DNA of 41,681 nucleotides. It comes from a virus. Each line of letters opens with the position of its first letter. Position 1 is the first letter of the stretch. A program made the translations under genes and the position numbers. Location: positions 1 through 41,681 of the IMG/VR virus record IMGVR_UViG_3300022839_000032; one strand, 5' to 3'. Shown piece after piece: positions 22,863 to 31,154 of this stretch. Under the pieces are notes generated by a model, which saw only the letters and a program-made list of their open reading frames with translations, was not told the DNA's origin and searched no databases.

Positions 22863-23567
22863 TTAACGATTTAAACGACCAATGAAGTTTTCAAAAATTG
22901 ATAACGCGCGATTCTCATTGAACGGCTTTACTGTCGCCTTTGTTTTAGGCTTAACATATTCTTTCTTGAGCTCTTTTACAGTTTCTTCAATGAATTCTTG
23001 TAATTGTTGTGGCCTCCAAGTATTAGAAGCAATGTCATAAAAATATTGAGTATTTTCCATGATGCCCTGAACAAAACAATCTGGCCCAGATGGATCGGTA
23101 ACTATGTCAACAGTTGCAAGGTGGAAATCTTCTTGTACTTCCATTATCCCATCTTTTGCTTGTTTTACAGAACCCAATCCACGTGTTGAAACGCCTATAC
23201 GAACGCCTTCATCTATAAATGTCTTGACTATTTCGCCCATAGGTGTGCTAAGTATTTTAGCTTTTCCCATGAAATTATTACCATCGCGTGTCATTTCAGT
23301 AATGAGGTGTGACACACGATCAGCATTAATTTGTGGTGTTTGCGGGTGGTTAAGTTCACCTAAAGCACGTTTTGTTTGAATGAAATCTTTGTTATATCTA
23401 TTCATTTCTTTTTCAAGAATAGATGATGGATAGATACGACCGTTGCGATTTTTCAAGTCACCTTGCATGAAAGTGCCAGTAACATAATGCTGCTTTTTGC
23501 CATTTTCGTTGGCTTCGATAAGAACTTCGCAGTCATCATTGAAAACTTCTGTAATTAATAGTGCCAT
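22863..23567 (-). CDS. 21: prohead core protease gp21
   Basis: This 234-residue protein shows the herpesvirus-protease-like catalytic elements of T4 gp21: GELNHPQTP with the catalytic His (about residue 74) and RIGVSTRGLGSV with the Ser (about residue 127). The N-terminal TGTFMQGDLKNRNGRIYPSSIL segment is typical of the family. It lies inside the prohead, cleaves gp22, gp23 and core proteins at (L/I)-x-E sites and finally itself. The C-terminal region (about 180-234) is charged and probably processed. T4 gp21 is 212 residues. Confidence 0.95.
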   Translation of the reverse strand: MALLITEVFNDDCEVLIEANENGKKQHYVTGTFMQGDLKNRNGRIYPSSILEKEMNRYNKDFIQTKRALGELNHPQTPQINADRVSHLITEMTRDGNNFMGKAKILSTPMGEIVKTFIDEGVRIGVSTRGLGSVKQAKDGIMEVQEDFHLATVDIVTDPSGPDCFVQGIMENTQYFYDIASNTWRPQQLQEFIEETVKELKKEYVKPKTKATVKPFNENRALSIFENFIGRLNR

Positions 23568-23592
23568 TTTGGTTGCTCCAATTGTTTTATTT

Positions 23593-23600
23593 TATTTATC
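23593..23600 (-). promoter_or_regulatory. late promoter variant GATAAATA before gp21
   Basis: GATAAATA on the minus strand, 26 bases upstream of the gp21 start, matches the octamer with one change. Confidence 0.55.
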
Positions 23601-23604
23601 ATTT

Positions 23605-23847
23605 TCATGATTTATATGAAACGGGGGTGCACAAGATAGTGGCGGAACCAGATATCGTGTTTTCCGGCCTCTTTTCAACAAAAGTTACAGACCCTGCTGG
23701 CGCTGTAAAAGAACCAACATCACCGTTAGAGTCTGCAATAGTTACTAAAGATAAGGAAGCTGCATATATACGAATTAGTTGCCCATTCGAAACAGTATTT
23801 GCACTCGTGACTGGTATTTCAATCGCTAGGGGTTTTACAATCATCAT
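23605..23847 (-). CDS. small beta-rich protein between gp21 and core protein
   Basis: This 80-residue protein (start 23847, or 23844 one codon later) has alternating strands: IEIPVTSANTVSNGQLIRIYAAS, LVTIADSNGDVGSF and SVTFVEKRPENTISGSATILCTPV. The pattern suggests a small beta-sandwich. I recall similar ORFs in the head clusters of T4-like marine phages without an assigned role. A head decoration or core function is possible from position only. Start overlaps the preceding stop. Confidence 0.6.
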   Translation of the reverse strand: MMIVKPLAIEIPVTSANTVSNGQLIRIYAASLSLVTIADSNGDVGSFTAPAGSVTFVEKRPENTISGSATILCTPVSYKS

Positions 23848-24452
23848 GTTGCCTCTTTTGCGAATTTTAGAATCTCATCAAATCCATTTTTATTTTTCAT
23901 TGCTGACCCCATCATTTTAGATTTGTTTGAAGCGTTTAGCTCGTCAAACATTTGATTTAAAGCATCGATATCTTGTCTTTTAAGTGTCACAGAAGACCCA
24001 TCATCAAGTTTCATCATGCCAACTTTGAAGTTTTCATTAAGAGATTCGTTCTTCTTATTTTCAGAATCCCAGCCTTTAAGCCATGCTTTAAGAAAAGGTT
24101 CTTGTTTTCCGGCGACCCGTCTTGCGTCATTGGCATCAATGAGTCTACCAAGATCAGGGTCAAGTGGTGGGCTTCTTCTTGTGCCCTCTTGGCTGGCAAC
24201 TTTACCGAGCATCATCGCCTTTTTAATTTCTTTGGCCATGTCTACGCTCTCATAAACAAAAGCATCTTCACCAGCATCATAATCCGCAATACGTTTGCCG
24301 CCTCTTTTCTTAACTACATTCTCTGCGCTATGTTGGCCTTCTTCACTTGCTGGATGCCCAATCATTTTAATTACATGCTTGGCTTTGAAGTCTATTTCGC
24401 CTTCGGCACTTGGCTGCGCGACTTCTGATATAATTTGCTTAAAAGTTTTCAT
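23844..24452 (-). CDS. probable prohead core protein (gp67/gp68 position)
   Basis: This 202-residue protein starts MKTFKQIISEVAQP, which looks like the T4 capsid-targeting/propeptide type with an I-x-E cleavage site after residue 10. It lies between portal and protease, where T4 has core genes 67 and 68. The remaining sequence is charged and helical, with AKHVIKMIGHPASEE and a lysine-rich C-terminus (NKSKMMGSAMKNKNGF). A core or internal head protein cleaved by gp21 is the likely role; sequence similarity to gp67/68 is not evident. Start overlaps the portal stop (ATGA). Confidence 0.65.
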   Translation of the reverse strand: MKTFKQIISEVAQPSAEGEIDFKAKHVIKMIGHPASEEGQHSAENVVKKRGGKRIADYDAGEDAFVYESVDMAKEIKKAMMLGKVASQEGTRRSPPLDPDLGRLIDANDARRVAGKQEPFLKAWLKGWDSENKKNESLNENFKVGMMKLDDGSSVTLKRQDIDALNQMFDELNASNKSKMMGSAMKNKNGFDEILKFAKEAT

Positions 24453-27400
24453 TTTTTGATTGGTCCTTTTGAAAATTTTGATACTATGCCTCTATTTATA
24501 AAAGACTCTTCCGCTTCCTGTTCTTCTGGTTCATCATCAGGTTCTTGATCGGTGTCGTCTTTAGTTGGTGGTGATACATCATCTTCGGGGCCATCCATCC
24601 CATCATCATAAAGACCATCAGCTTTTTCCTTTGCAATTTCTTTGTCCATGTCTTTAACTTCATCATCGGTAAAGAACAGCACATTCTTTTTTACCCAAGA
24701 CCTTGAAAAGTATTTACCTACATGTTCGTCGACTTCTCTTAAAGTAGTGAGCTTTTCACGAAGAATTTCGGACTCTTTCAATTCTTCAAAAAAGTTATCT
24801 TTCATGAAGTCATATCTAATGCTGTTTTGAATATCAGACCATTCATCTGGTGCTATGATGCCTTTTAGCACTAATTGTCTTTCAAGGCATTTATCAAAAA
24901 TTATTGAGAAGCGTATTCTTAGTCTTTTGATAAATTTACTAAACCGCAATTCTTCTCTTGTGATTTCAGAAGCTCTACCAAACGTGTACATATTTTCAGG
25001 TTGTAAGCGACCAACAGGGACATTCAAAGATCTATATAATTTATTTTGAAAATAACTTAACTGTTCATTGTCGCCTAATGTCCCAGCTGAAGGTAAAGTT
25101 TCAATTTCAGTAGTTCTCGAATTCATCACAAAAATACCAGAAGATAATGCAAAATTGTGATAGTCATGATATAGATGATCGCCATCAATTGTAAGCGTAC
25201 CAACGTCTATCAAATCATCACGATACGCTACTTTAACAACAGTATGGTTTCCAGATCTTTTAGATTTAGTCACATGTCCTAATCTTCTTTTAGAAGTGTA
25301 TTGAGCTCCACAATATCTATATATAAAATGCGATAAAGTCTCATAACCATGTGAAGACACGTAATACATCAAAGTAGAATATGATATATTTTTGCCAGTC
25401 ATTTCGCAGAACACATTGACAATATTTTTATTTTTAGCATTTACGTTTTTGCTAAGTACAGTTTTTAGTATTGATGCAAACTGCTCTAATGATATATCAC
25501 CAACTTTGTTGTTATAGTTTGCTCTTGAACCGCCCCTATTTGAATACTTCTGCTTAAATTCAGCTGCGGTAAGATTTTCTCTATCTCTTTTAATTTTTTC
25601 AACTGCCATTTTAGAAGCTTGGATACCGACTTCGGAAGTCAATCCCTTACTCCATTTAGAAAGATACTCATCTTTAGAAAGTATTTTCTTGTCTTCATCC
25701 CTTAGCATTTTTATAACTTCTCTACCCTTACGAAGGCCATTCCAAACAGCTTCCGATTGGTTATTGAAGTCAGTAATTTCTTTTCTTCTTTTAAATCCTG
25801 CATCGGTTTTGAAAAATTCTTTTCCAGCGATTGAAAGATTTTCACAATGCGAATCATAAACTTCATCTCTCCAACCATATTTCGCCATGCTGGTATGAAG
25901 TTTGAGGTGTTCTGTTTTCCCCATTTCAATTAGATTTTCAGGATTGTTATTGAAGCGATGGTTATCAATGTGATGAATTACATTGCCTTTTTGGGTAGGC
26001 CCATTGAAATATTCATTAACCATTCTGTGCGAATATACCCAAGATTCATCATCGTTATTTTGGACTTGCAGGTAGTCTTTTGCCCCCGCATTTTGATTTA
26101 TGCCTTTCATTTTCTTATTAAATGGCATTAATGAAGAACCAGAAACAAGATCCTTTGCTTCTATTTTTTCGCCTGTTCTCAATATAAATTTATGATCTGG
26201 TGTTGCAGTAATTATTTCACCATTATCTAAATATACATCCAAAACTTGTGTATCGTTTCTTGTCACACCAGCCCAAGAAATTTTACCTGGGACAACTTTA
26301 CCATCTGGTGAAATTGAAAATGTCCAATTTTCTTTGCCTGCTTTATGTTCCACAATAAGTTGGCCAATTTCAACAGAACGACCATCCAACAAATCAACTT
26401 TTGTTGACAAATCAAAGCAACCTTCTCTCCTCGGAAACCAGTAGTCTTCTGTCATAGTATTTTTGGTATATACCCCAGCATCTAAAAGATAAGTGTGGTG
26501 ACTATGATATGTTTCCTCGTTATCGATTGACATAGAACCAACAGTTATTCTATCATCCATTTTTTCTACAGATACTATTCTGCGTTCTTGTGCAACGATT
26601 GGTTCTTGTTGTAAATTAGAAGCAATAACTTGATGTGGCAGATCAACAGAAGAAGTTTGTTCATCTTTCCACTTGCCTATTTCATGATCAGTATATTCCC
26701 AAGTTTTTGTATCGTTCTTATATATTAATTCGATAGAAGAAGTTTGTTTACGATGACCTGGGATTATTGAATCTTCCGTTGTTAGGTACTGAGCTTCAAC
26801 AAACCCCTTATTCCAGACAGGAAATTTATGATCTGGCGTACAAATAACGCTTTTACCATTGTCAAAAGTGACTTTAACAACCTCGGAGTCGTGTTTAGTG
26901 ATTCCCGCCCAAGAAACTGGCCCAGGATAAAATTTTCCACTAATAGGGTCGCATGAATATACCCAGTTAGTTTTGCCATTTTCATGCTCTTCGATTATCT
27001 GTCTTAATTCTAATGTCCTACCATCAAGAAGTGGAATCTTAGTTCCCAAATCATAGCACATCATTTTTCTATCGTCGCGGATTTCACCACTTGTTGGATC
27101 ATAAACGACTTTGTTCTTATGCCTTGCCATCATATCATGTAGGTATTGTTCGGCTTTTGCTTTAGGTAAGTTACCAACATCTATATAAAAAACGCGTCTT
27201 TCGGGAGAGCGTACAAGTGTATAAATTACGTTGGCATCTTCCAGCATTCTCAACTGGTTCAGGGGCTTTATAGCTCTATGCAAATACGAAAACACCACAG
27301 AATTTGTTTCATTTAACAATCCAGAGGTGACTCTTATGATAGAATCTTTGGCTATGCGCAGTCCAGCAACTGATGAATTTGAACTTTGTGATGTTCCCAT

Positions 27401-28009
27401 AGCAGTACCAAATCCATTATCAGAATACATATAGTATTCGGATCTAACTCTTTTTGTAGTAGCTACCATGCCTTGGCCTTTGATTGGCGTCTGCTCTACT
27501 TCTCTAATCAAACGAATTTTTCTTGGGTCAAGATAGCGTAGTTCGACAATTCCTTTTTTGAGGTTTTTTTCGTCAATGACAGCATGATAGTTTAGGCGAC
27601 CATCTACATAAAATTTTGCAAAAATTTCATATGCATTATTTGAAAAATCAAGTAATTTGAGAATATTGTCAAATTCTTCAAAAATTCTTTCTTTGACGCG
27701 ATCAGCAACTTCAACATCATCTAATACTACTTCTACCACTTTTTCAAAAGTGTTTACGCTAATTGCCTCATTGACAACTTCATCTACCGCCTGTTGTATC
27801 TCGGGACTAAGTGTCATAGTCCGATATCTTGTAACTAGTTCAGCTTCGTTTTTAGCACTGCCTTCTAAATCTAAAAGCATACCGTAAGAACCACCCAAAG
27901 CAGTTCCTACGGTTAATGCACCATCATCATTTAGCGGTTCAGCGAAAGATGTGATCTGTGTTTCGACCGCATCTTCTTTTCTTTTTATCTCAAATCCGAA
28001 TAATTTCAA
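24449..28009 (-). CDS. 20: portal protein gp20 interrupted by two inteins
   Basis: The 1186-residue precursor contains T4 gp20-like exteins. Residues 1-317 end RHKNKVVYDPTSGEIRDDRKMM, 13 residues TMTEDYWFPRREG form a tiny middle extein, and residues 964-1186 begin SRTTEIETLPSAGTLGDNEQ. Joined, they give a 553-residue portal close to T4 gp20 (524), and the join restores the conserved M-T-E-D-Y-W...R-x-G...E-x-x-T-L-P-G/S-A motif. The portal is the dodecameric ring at the head vertex through which DNA is packaged and the neck attaches. The C-terminus is very acidic (about residues 1135-1165). Unspliced protein would have over 600 foreign residues in the core, so splicing must be efficient. Confidence 0.95.
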   Translation of the reverse strand: MKLFGFEIKRKEDAVETQITSFAEPLNDDGALTVGTALGGSYGMLLDLEGSAKNEAELVTRYRTMTLSPEIQQAVDEVVNEAISVNTFEKVVEVVLDDVEVADRVKERIFEEFDNILKLLDFSNNAYEIFAKFYVDGRLNYHAVIDEKNLKKGIVELRYLDPRKIRLIREVEQTPIKGQGMVATTKRVRSEYYMYSDNGFGTAMGTSQSSNSSVAGLRIAKDSIIRVTSGLLNETNSVVFSYLHRAIKPLNQLRMLEDANVIYTLVRSPERRVFYIDVGNLPKAKAEQYLHDMMARHKNKVVYDPTSGEIRDDRKMMCYDLGTKIPLLDGRTLELRQIIEEHENGKTNWVYSCDPISGKFYPGPVSWAGITKHDSEVVKVTFDNGKSVICTPDHKFPVWNKGFVEAQYLTTEDSIIPGHRKQTSSIELIYKNDTKTWEYTDHEIGKWKDEQTSSVDLPHQVIASNLQQEPIVAQERRIVSVEKMDDRITVGSMSIDNEETYHSHHTYLLDAGVYTKNTMTEDYWFPRREGCFDLSTKVDLLDGRSVEIGQLIVEHKAGKENWTFSISPDGKVVPGKISWAGVTRNDTQVLDVYLDNGEIITATPDHKFILRTGEKIEAKDLVSGSSLMPFNKKMKGINQNAGAKDYLQVQNNDDESWVYSHRMVNEYFNGPTQKGNVIHHIDNHRFNNNPENLIEMGKTEHLKLHTSMAKYGWRDEVYDSHCENLSIAGKEFFKTDAGFKRRKEITDFNNQSEAVWNGLRKGREVIKMLRDEDKKILSKDEYLSKWSKGLTSEVGIQASKMAVEKIKRDRENLTAAEFKQKYSNRGGSRANYNNKVGDISLEQFASILKTVLSKNVNAKNKNIVNVFCEMTGKNISYSTLMYYVSSHGYETLSHFIYRYCGAQYTSKRRLGHVTKSKRSGNHTVVKVAYRDDLIDVGTLTIDGDHLYHDYHNFALSSGIFVMNSRTTEIETLPSAGTLGDNEQLSYFQNKLYRSLNVPVGRLQPENMYTFGRASEITREELRFSKFIKRLRIRFSIIFDKCLERQLVLKGIIAPDEWSDIQNSIRYDFMKDNFFEELKESEILREKLTTLREVDEHVGKYFSRSWVKKNVLFFTDDEVKDMDKEIAKEKADGLYDDGMDGPEDDVSPPTKDDTDQEPDDEPEEQEAEESFINRGIVSKFSKGPIKK
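24493..24500 (-). promoter_or_regulatory. late promoter inside the portal 3' end
   Basis: TATAAATA on the minus strand lies 41 bases upstream of the core-protein start, within portal coding sequence. It gives the core protein and protease their own late transcript. Confidence 0.65.
25121..26419 (-). other. portal intein 2 (433 residues, HNH endonuclease)
   Basis: It begins at Cys (CFDLSTKVDLLDGR, block A). Block B is EIITATPDHKF, block F is HDYHNFALSSGIFVMN, and it is followed by Ser as the +1 residue. The penultimate residue is Met instead of the usual His. An HNH nuclease lies between the splicing blocks (VIHHIDNHRFNNNPENLIEM), followed by NUMOD-like helices. So this intein can probably both splice and home. 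Block A through B closely resembles portal intein 1. Confidence 0.92.
26459..27058 (-). other. portal intein 1 (200 residues, no complete endonuclease)
   Basis: It starts CYDLGTKIPLLDGR (block A), has KSVICTPDHKF (block B) and ends HTYLLDAGVYTKN (block F) before Thr as +1. The penultimate residue is Lys rather than His. The middle, about 100 residues, has no HNH, LAGLIDADG or GIY-YIG motif, so it is a reduced intein, probably a descendant of an endonuclease-bearing form. It shares D-L-x-T-K-(x)2-L-L-D-G-R, W-A-G-(I/V)-T and T-P-D-H-K-F with intein 2. Confidence 0.9.
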
Positions 28010-28035
28010 TTTTGTTCATCTCCTTGTTTATCACT

Positions 28036-28043
28036 TATTTATA
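28036..28043 (-). promoter_or_regulatory. T4-type late promoter of the portal gene
   Basis: TATAAATA on the minus strand, 27 bases upstream of the portal ATG and just after the gp19 stop. Confidence 0.7.
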
Positions 28044-28060
28044 ATCAAAAAAACACAAGA

Positions 28061-28597
28061 TTATGTAATAGAATTGCCAGTCACGCCGCCTGATATTCTC
28101 CATAGATCATATTGGAAAGTAACTGTAAATTCTTGAATGGTATCTGCTTGATCCCAACCAGTCGCCATTTCAGAAATCTGAATTGGGTGTATACCTTCAA
28201 AAGTATATTCCCGAAGGGCAGAACCGTCTTTTCCATATTGTGTTATTTGTGCTTGTGCTTTATATTCTAAAGGCGTAGCTCTCGTATTACTGATATGAGA
28301 ATTTATTGAGTTAGACCAAGCTTCCATTGCATTTCTGATTAGGAAGTCTTCATCGTTTATTACTGTTACTGTCCAATCATCAAAAGTCCTATCACCACCC
28401 ATTTTTATGGTACGACCAAAATATGGAACGGTAATAGGTCCAACAGTAGAGCTTGGTATTGCGGCGGCTTTTACCATAAATGGAACCTTAAAATCCGCCA
28501 CGCCGTTTATAGGGTTTGTAATCTGCACTTGGAAGAGTGATGGTCTTGCACCACCGCCCACCAATTGCGCTTTAAATTCATTTATGTTAAAACTCAT
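28061..28597 (-). CDS. 19: tail tube protein gp19
   Basis: This 178-residue protein begins MSFNINEFKAQLVGGGARPSLFQVQI and contains FKVPFMVKAAAIPSSTVGPITVPYFGRTIKMGGDRTFDDWTVTVIND. That is the conserved core of T4-type tail tubes, ending in WRISGGVTG. Hexameric rings stack to form the inner tube that delivers DNA. T4 gp19 is 163 residues, so this is slightly longer. Its start overlaps the end of an inserted endonuclease gene, which separates it from the sheath gene. Confidence 0.95.
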   Translation of the reverse strand: MSFNINEFKAQLVGGGARPSLFQVQITNPINGVADFKVPFMVKAAAIPSSTVGPITVPYFGRTIKMGGDRTFDDWTVTVINDEDFLIRNAMEAWSNSINSHISNTRATPLEYKAQAQITQYGKDGSALREYTFEGIHPIQISEMATGWDQADTIQEFTVTFQYDLWRISGGVTGNSIT

Positions 28598-29211
28598 GCT
28601 TCGTAATTCCTTTTTATTATGGCTATTTCTTGACTATTTATCATTTTCTTCACTATATAATAGGACATATTTTCTTTATCGGATAATTCTTTGATTGACC
28701 CATAAACCTTGTCTTTGTATAATACACGTAAAGAACGAGGGTTTTTTTCGCCAGACATATTAAAAGAATGTTCATCGCGTTTTTTACCCTTTAACCAATA
28801 ACAATCTCTATTTTTTAAAGAATTGCTTATAGCCCTTTTATGATCTTCCGAACGCTTCATTCCTTTATGGGTATTAGAAGCTTTCTGTCTGGTCTTAGTT
28901 TCCCACTTTGGGTAAGCAGCCTCCGGACATATCGCCGTATTATCACTTTTATTGACCCACTTATCATTTTGTATAACGCGAAGTTTTTTAAGAACTTTAC
29001 TTTCCCAAATTATAGCTTTTTTACCACACTCGAATTTTTTTCTTATCTGAATAACGTCAGGATCACCATTAACTTCCCGAAATCTTTTTACGTGTTTACT
29101 TGATGTGAAATAGCTTACCCATAGTTCGGATGGTTCGCAATTTTTAGAAAACCTAACCCCATAATACCACTTATCGAGGTTAGACCATCCTATTAAGTAT
29201 GTGTAAGCCAT
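28594..29211 (-). CDS. GIY-YIG homing endonuclease between sheath and tube genes
   Basis: This 205-residue protein begins MAYTYLIGWSNLDKWYYGVRF, the GIY-YIG motif (YLIGW... YYGVR). AIIWESKVLKKL carries the catalytic Glu, and NUMOD3-like GMKRSEDHKRAISNSLK and SGEKNPRS segments follow, with a C-terminal IKELSDKENMSYYIVKKMI helix-turn-helix. AGGAAA precedes the start. Its stop overlaps the gp19 start (ATGA), showing clean insertion into the late tail operon. Confidence 0.85.
   Translation of the reverse strand: MAYTYLIGWSNLDKWYYGVRFSKNCEPSELWVSYFTSSKHVKRFREVNGDPDVIQIRKKFECGKKAIIWESKVLKKLRVIQNDKWVNKSDNTAICPEAAYPKWETKTRQKASNTHKGMKRSEDHKRAISNSLKNRDCYWLKGKKRDEHSFNMSGEKNPRSLRVLYKDKVYGSIKELSDKENMSYYIVKKMINSQEIAIIKRNYEA
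28635..28642 (-). promoter_or_regulatory. late promoter variant GATAAATA before gp19
   Basis: GATAAATA on the minus strand, 38 bases upstream of gp19, lies within the 3' part of the endonuclease gene. It could keep gp19 transcription independent of the insertion. Confidence 0.5.
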
Positions 29212-29228
29212 TTTACAATTTCCTATGA

Positions 29229-31073
29229 TTAAAACGGCTGGCCCACAATTTCATCAAACTCTACTCCAGTTCTTGTAGCAATAAAAGTCAACTCGATAAA
29301 ATTGATTGTGCGGGCTGGTTTTATAAAGATATTACCTCTAAAAATATTTCTATCAATAACATCAGGCGTATTTATTGTAGAGTCACTGACAACTCTAAAA
29401 TCAATAATTCCGCGCTTACCTTGAATATCTCTTAGCAACGGTTCTACCAGATTCTTAAACTGTGTTTGTGTGAATTCATCGTTAAATTCGAACAAGAAAA
29501 TGCGTGATGTTGTAGCGATAGCTTTTTCGACAACAATAAACAATCTTCTGACATTCAATCTACTGAAAGCAGAAGGCGTACTAAGACCAGTCTTGTCACC
29601 AAATAGTAATGTTCCTTGGCCAGCTTGTGAAATTACTGGGTTCACATCTTTTCCATAAAGTACATCTCTTTGAGCTTTATTAGGATTGAAAGCCAATTTA
29701 ATTACGTTCTTAATTATGCCTCTTCTATATCCAGCGGCAGATTCCCATGGGTCAATACGTGCCCACAAACCTGCAATATCACCATTTAGCGGAACCCAAC
29801 GGTATACATCGTTATACTTATCATAGCGATATTTATAACCACTATCCATAAACCAATAAGATGAATTCTGTAGTTGATTTCTAAAATTTATAACAGAATT
29901 TAGCTTATCATTGGGGTTTGATGGCGTAACAACATCAGCCAATGATGGTGAAATAAACAGTACACAATCTTTTCTTACTTCGCATACATTGGCTATGATA
30001 TAGTTCGCCAAACCAGTATTGTTGGCACCACCCATAGCTTTGCCTTGTAGCACAAATGCGATGTCTATTTCTTCAGAATTGGTAAAACTATCATATCCAG
30101 CCGCTAAAGCGCCAAATGACAAGAGAGTGCTTGTATTTTCACCATTGCCGTCAGAACCACCCACGAAGTTAAAATGATATGGCAGATCAGAATCTACGAT
30201 GTTTTCATTTTCTACATGACTTACCCAAGAAGAACGATTCTCCAAAAGAACTTTGTAGTTATTGGTAGAACCATCTTCTAATCTTGCATTTTCTATAGTA
30301 GAAACATTTTCAAACACCTCAAGTATAGAACCAGCTAAATTGCTAATTTTACCATCATTGTCTGCCACTACGATATGGATAGAGTTTGTTGATGGGGCAC
30401 CACTAACAGAAGAATAATATTTCCAACGTCTTTCAAGAATTAAAGAAAGACCATCTTCTGTTGCTAATGTGTATCTGTTATTGAAATTCAAGGTGTATGT
30501 AAAAGCACCATCACCATCAGGACCAGCTTTGGCGAAAGAAGCAACGCGCATATCTTGATATCCGACGTTGTTATTACCAACTCTTAATATATCATAAGTT
30601 GTAATATCAGTAAGTGGCAAATCTTCTTGCGAAGTGAATACTAGTTGATTACCATTAAATACTATAGTAGCGGTAATACCATCTAAATCGAGATCGATGA
30701 TTTGTTTGGAATAAGCATCAGCAGAAGTTATGTAAGAAACATCTAAAGAATTGCCAAGTGAACCTTTATATTTTGCAACAAATGGGCTATCTATTGAATT
30801 AGCATTTACTGCGTCTTCTATTACGCGGGTAACATACAACGCATTTGAATATGCCAAAAAATCTGCGGCAACAAAAAAAGTCTCCGCATTAAAACCTGTT
30901 GGCTTGCCAAATCTTGAAGTCAAATCTTTTTCAGATGTAATCAAAACTGGCTCATTCTCTGGACCCCAAAGAAAAGGACCAGCAATTGCAGCTTGTGTTG
31001 ATGATATTGCAGGGATAACAGCGGTCGCATCTACTTCACGAACTGTTACAGATGGGCTTACAGAAAAAACCAT
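29229..31073 (-). CDS. 18: contractile tail sheath protein gp18
   Basis: This 614-residue protein begins MVFSVSPSVTVREVDATAVIPAISSTQAAIAGPFLWGP, the typical sheath N-terminus that interlinks subunits. The C-terminal domain shows the conserved AFNPNKAQRDVLYGKDVNPV, LFGDKTGL, SRLNVRRLFIVVEKAIATTSRIFLFEFND and PARTINFIELTFIATRTGVEF segments. It polymerises around the gp19 tube and contracts during injection. T4 gp18 is 659 residues. It has a late promoter just upstream and is intein-free. Confidence 0.97.
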   Translation of the reverse strand: MVFSVSPSVTVREVDATAVIPAISSTQAAIAGPFLWGPENEPVLITSEKDLTSRFGKPTGFNAETFFVAADFLAYSNALYVTRVIEDAVNANSIDSPFVAKYKGSLGNSLDVSYITSADAYSKQIIDLDLDGITATIVFNGNQLVFTSQEDLPLTDITTYDILRVGNNNVGYQDMRVASFAKAGPDGDGAFTYTLNFNNRYTLATEDGLSLILERRWKYYSSVSGAPSTNSIHIVVADNDGKISNLAGSILEVFENVSTIENARLEDGSTNNYKVLLENRSSWVSHVENENIVDSDLPYHFNFVGGSDGNGENTSTLLSFGALAAGYDSFTNSEEIDIAFVLQGKAMGGANNTGLANYIIANVCEVRKDCVLFISPSLADVVTPSNPNDKLNSVINFRNQLQNSSYWFMDSGYKYRYDKYNDVYRWVPLNGDIAGLWARIDPWESAAGYRRGIIKNVIKLAFNPNKAQRDVLYGKDVNPVISQAGQGTLLFGDKTGLSTPSAFSRLNVRRLFIVVEKAIATTSRIFLFEFNDEFTQTQFKNLVEPLLRDIQGKRGIIDFRVVSDSTINTPDVIDRNIFRGNIFIKPARTINFIELTFIATRTGVEFDEIVGQPF

Positions 31074-31127
31074 GTTTTTTTCTCCTTTGTGTGTATTAAA
31101 CTCGGATTTAAATCAAATTGCTAATTG

Positions 31128-31135
31128 TATTTATA
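31128..31135 (-). promoter_or_regulatory. T4-type late promoter of gp18
   Basis: TATAAATA on the minus strand, 55 bases upstream of the sheath ATG, lies just past the large-terminase stop at 31155. Confidence 0.7.
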
Positions 31136-31154
31136 TAAACGCCCTTTTCAATAA

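Noticed and set aside
24449-28009. A portal fusion with a foreign enzyme rather than inteins
   Set aside because: Removing 27058-26459 and 26419-25121 restores a continuous gp20 sequence, and both inserts have intein splice motifs.
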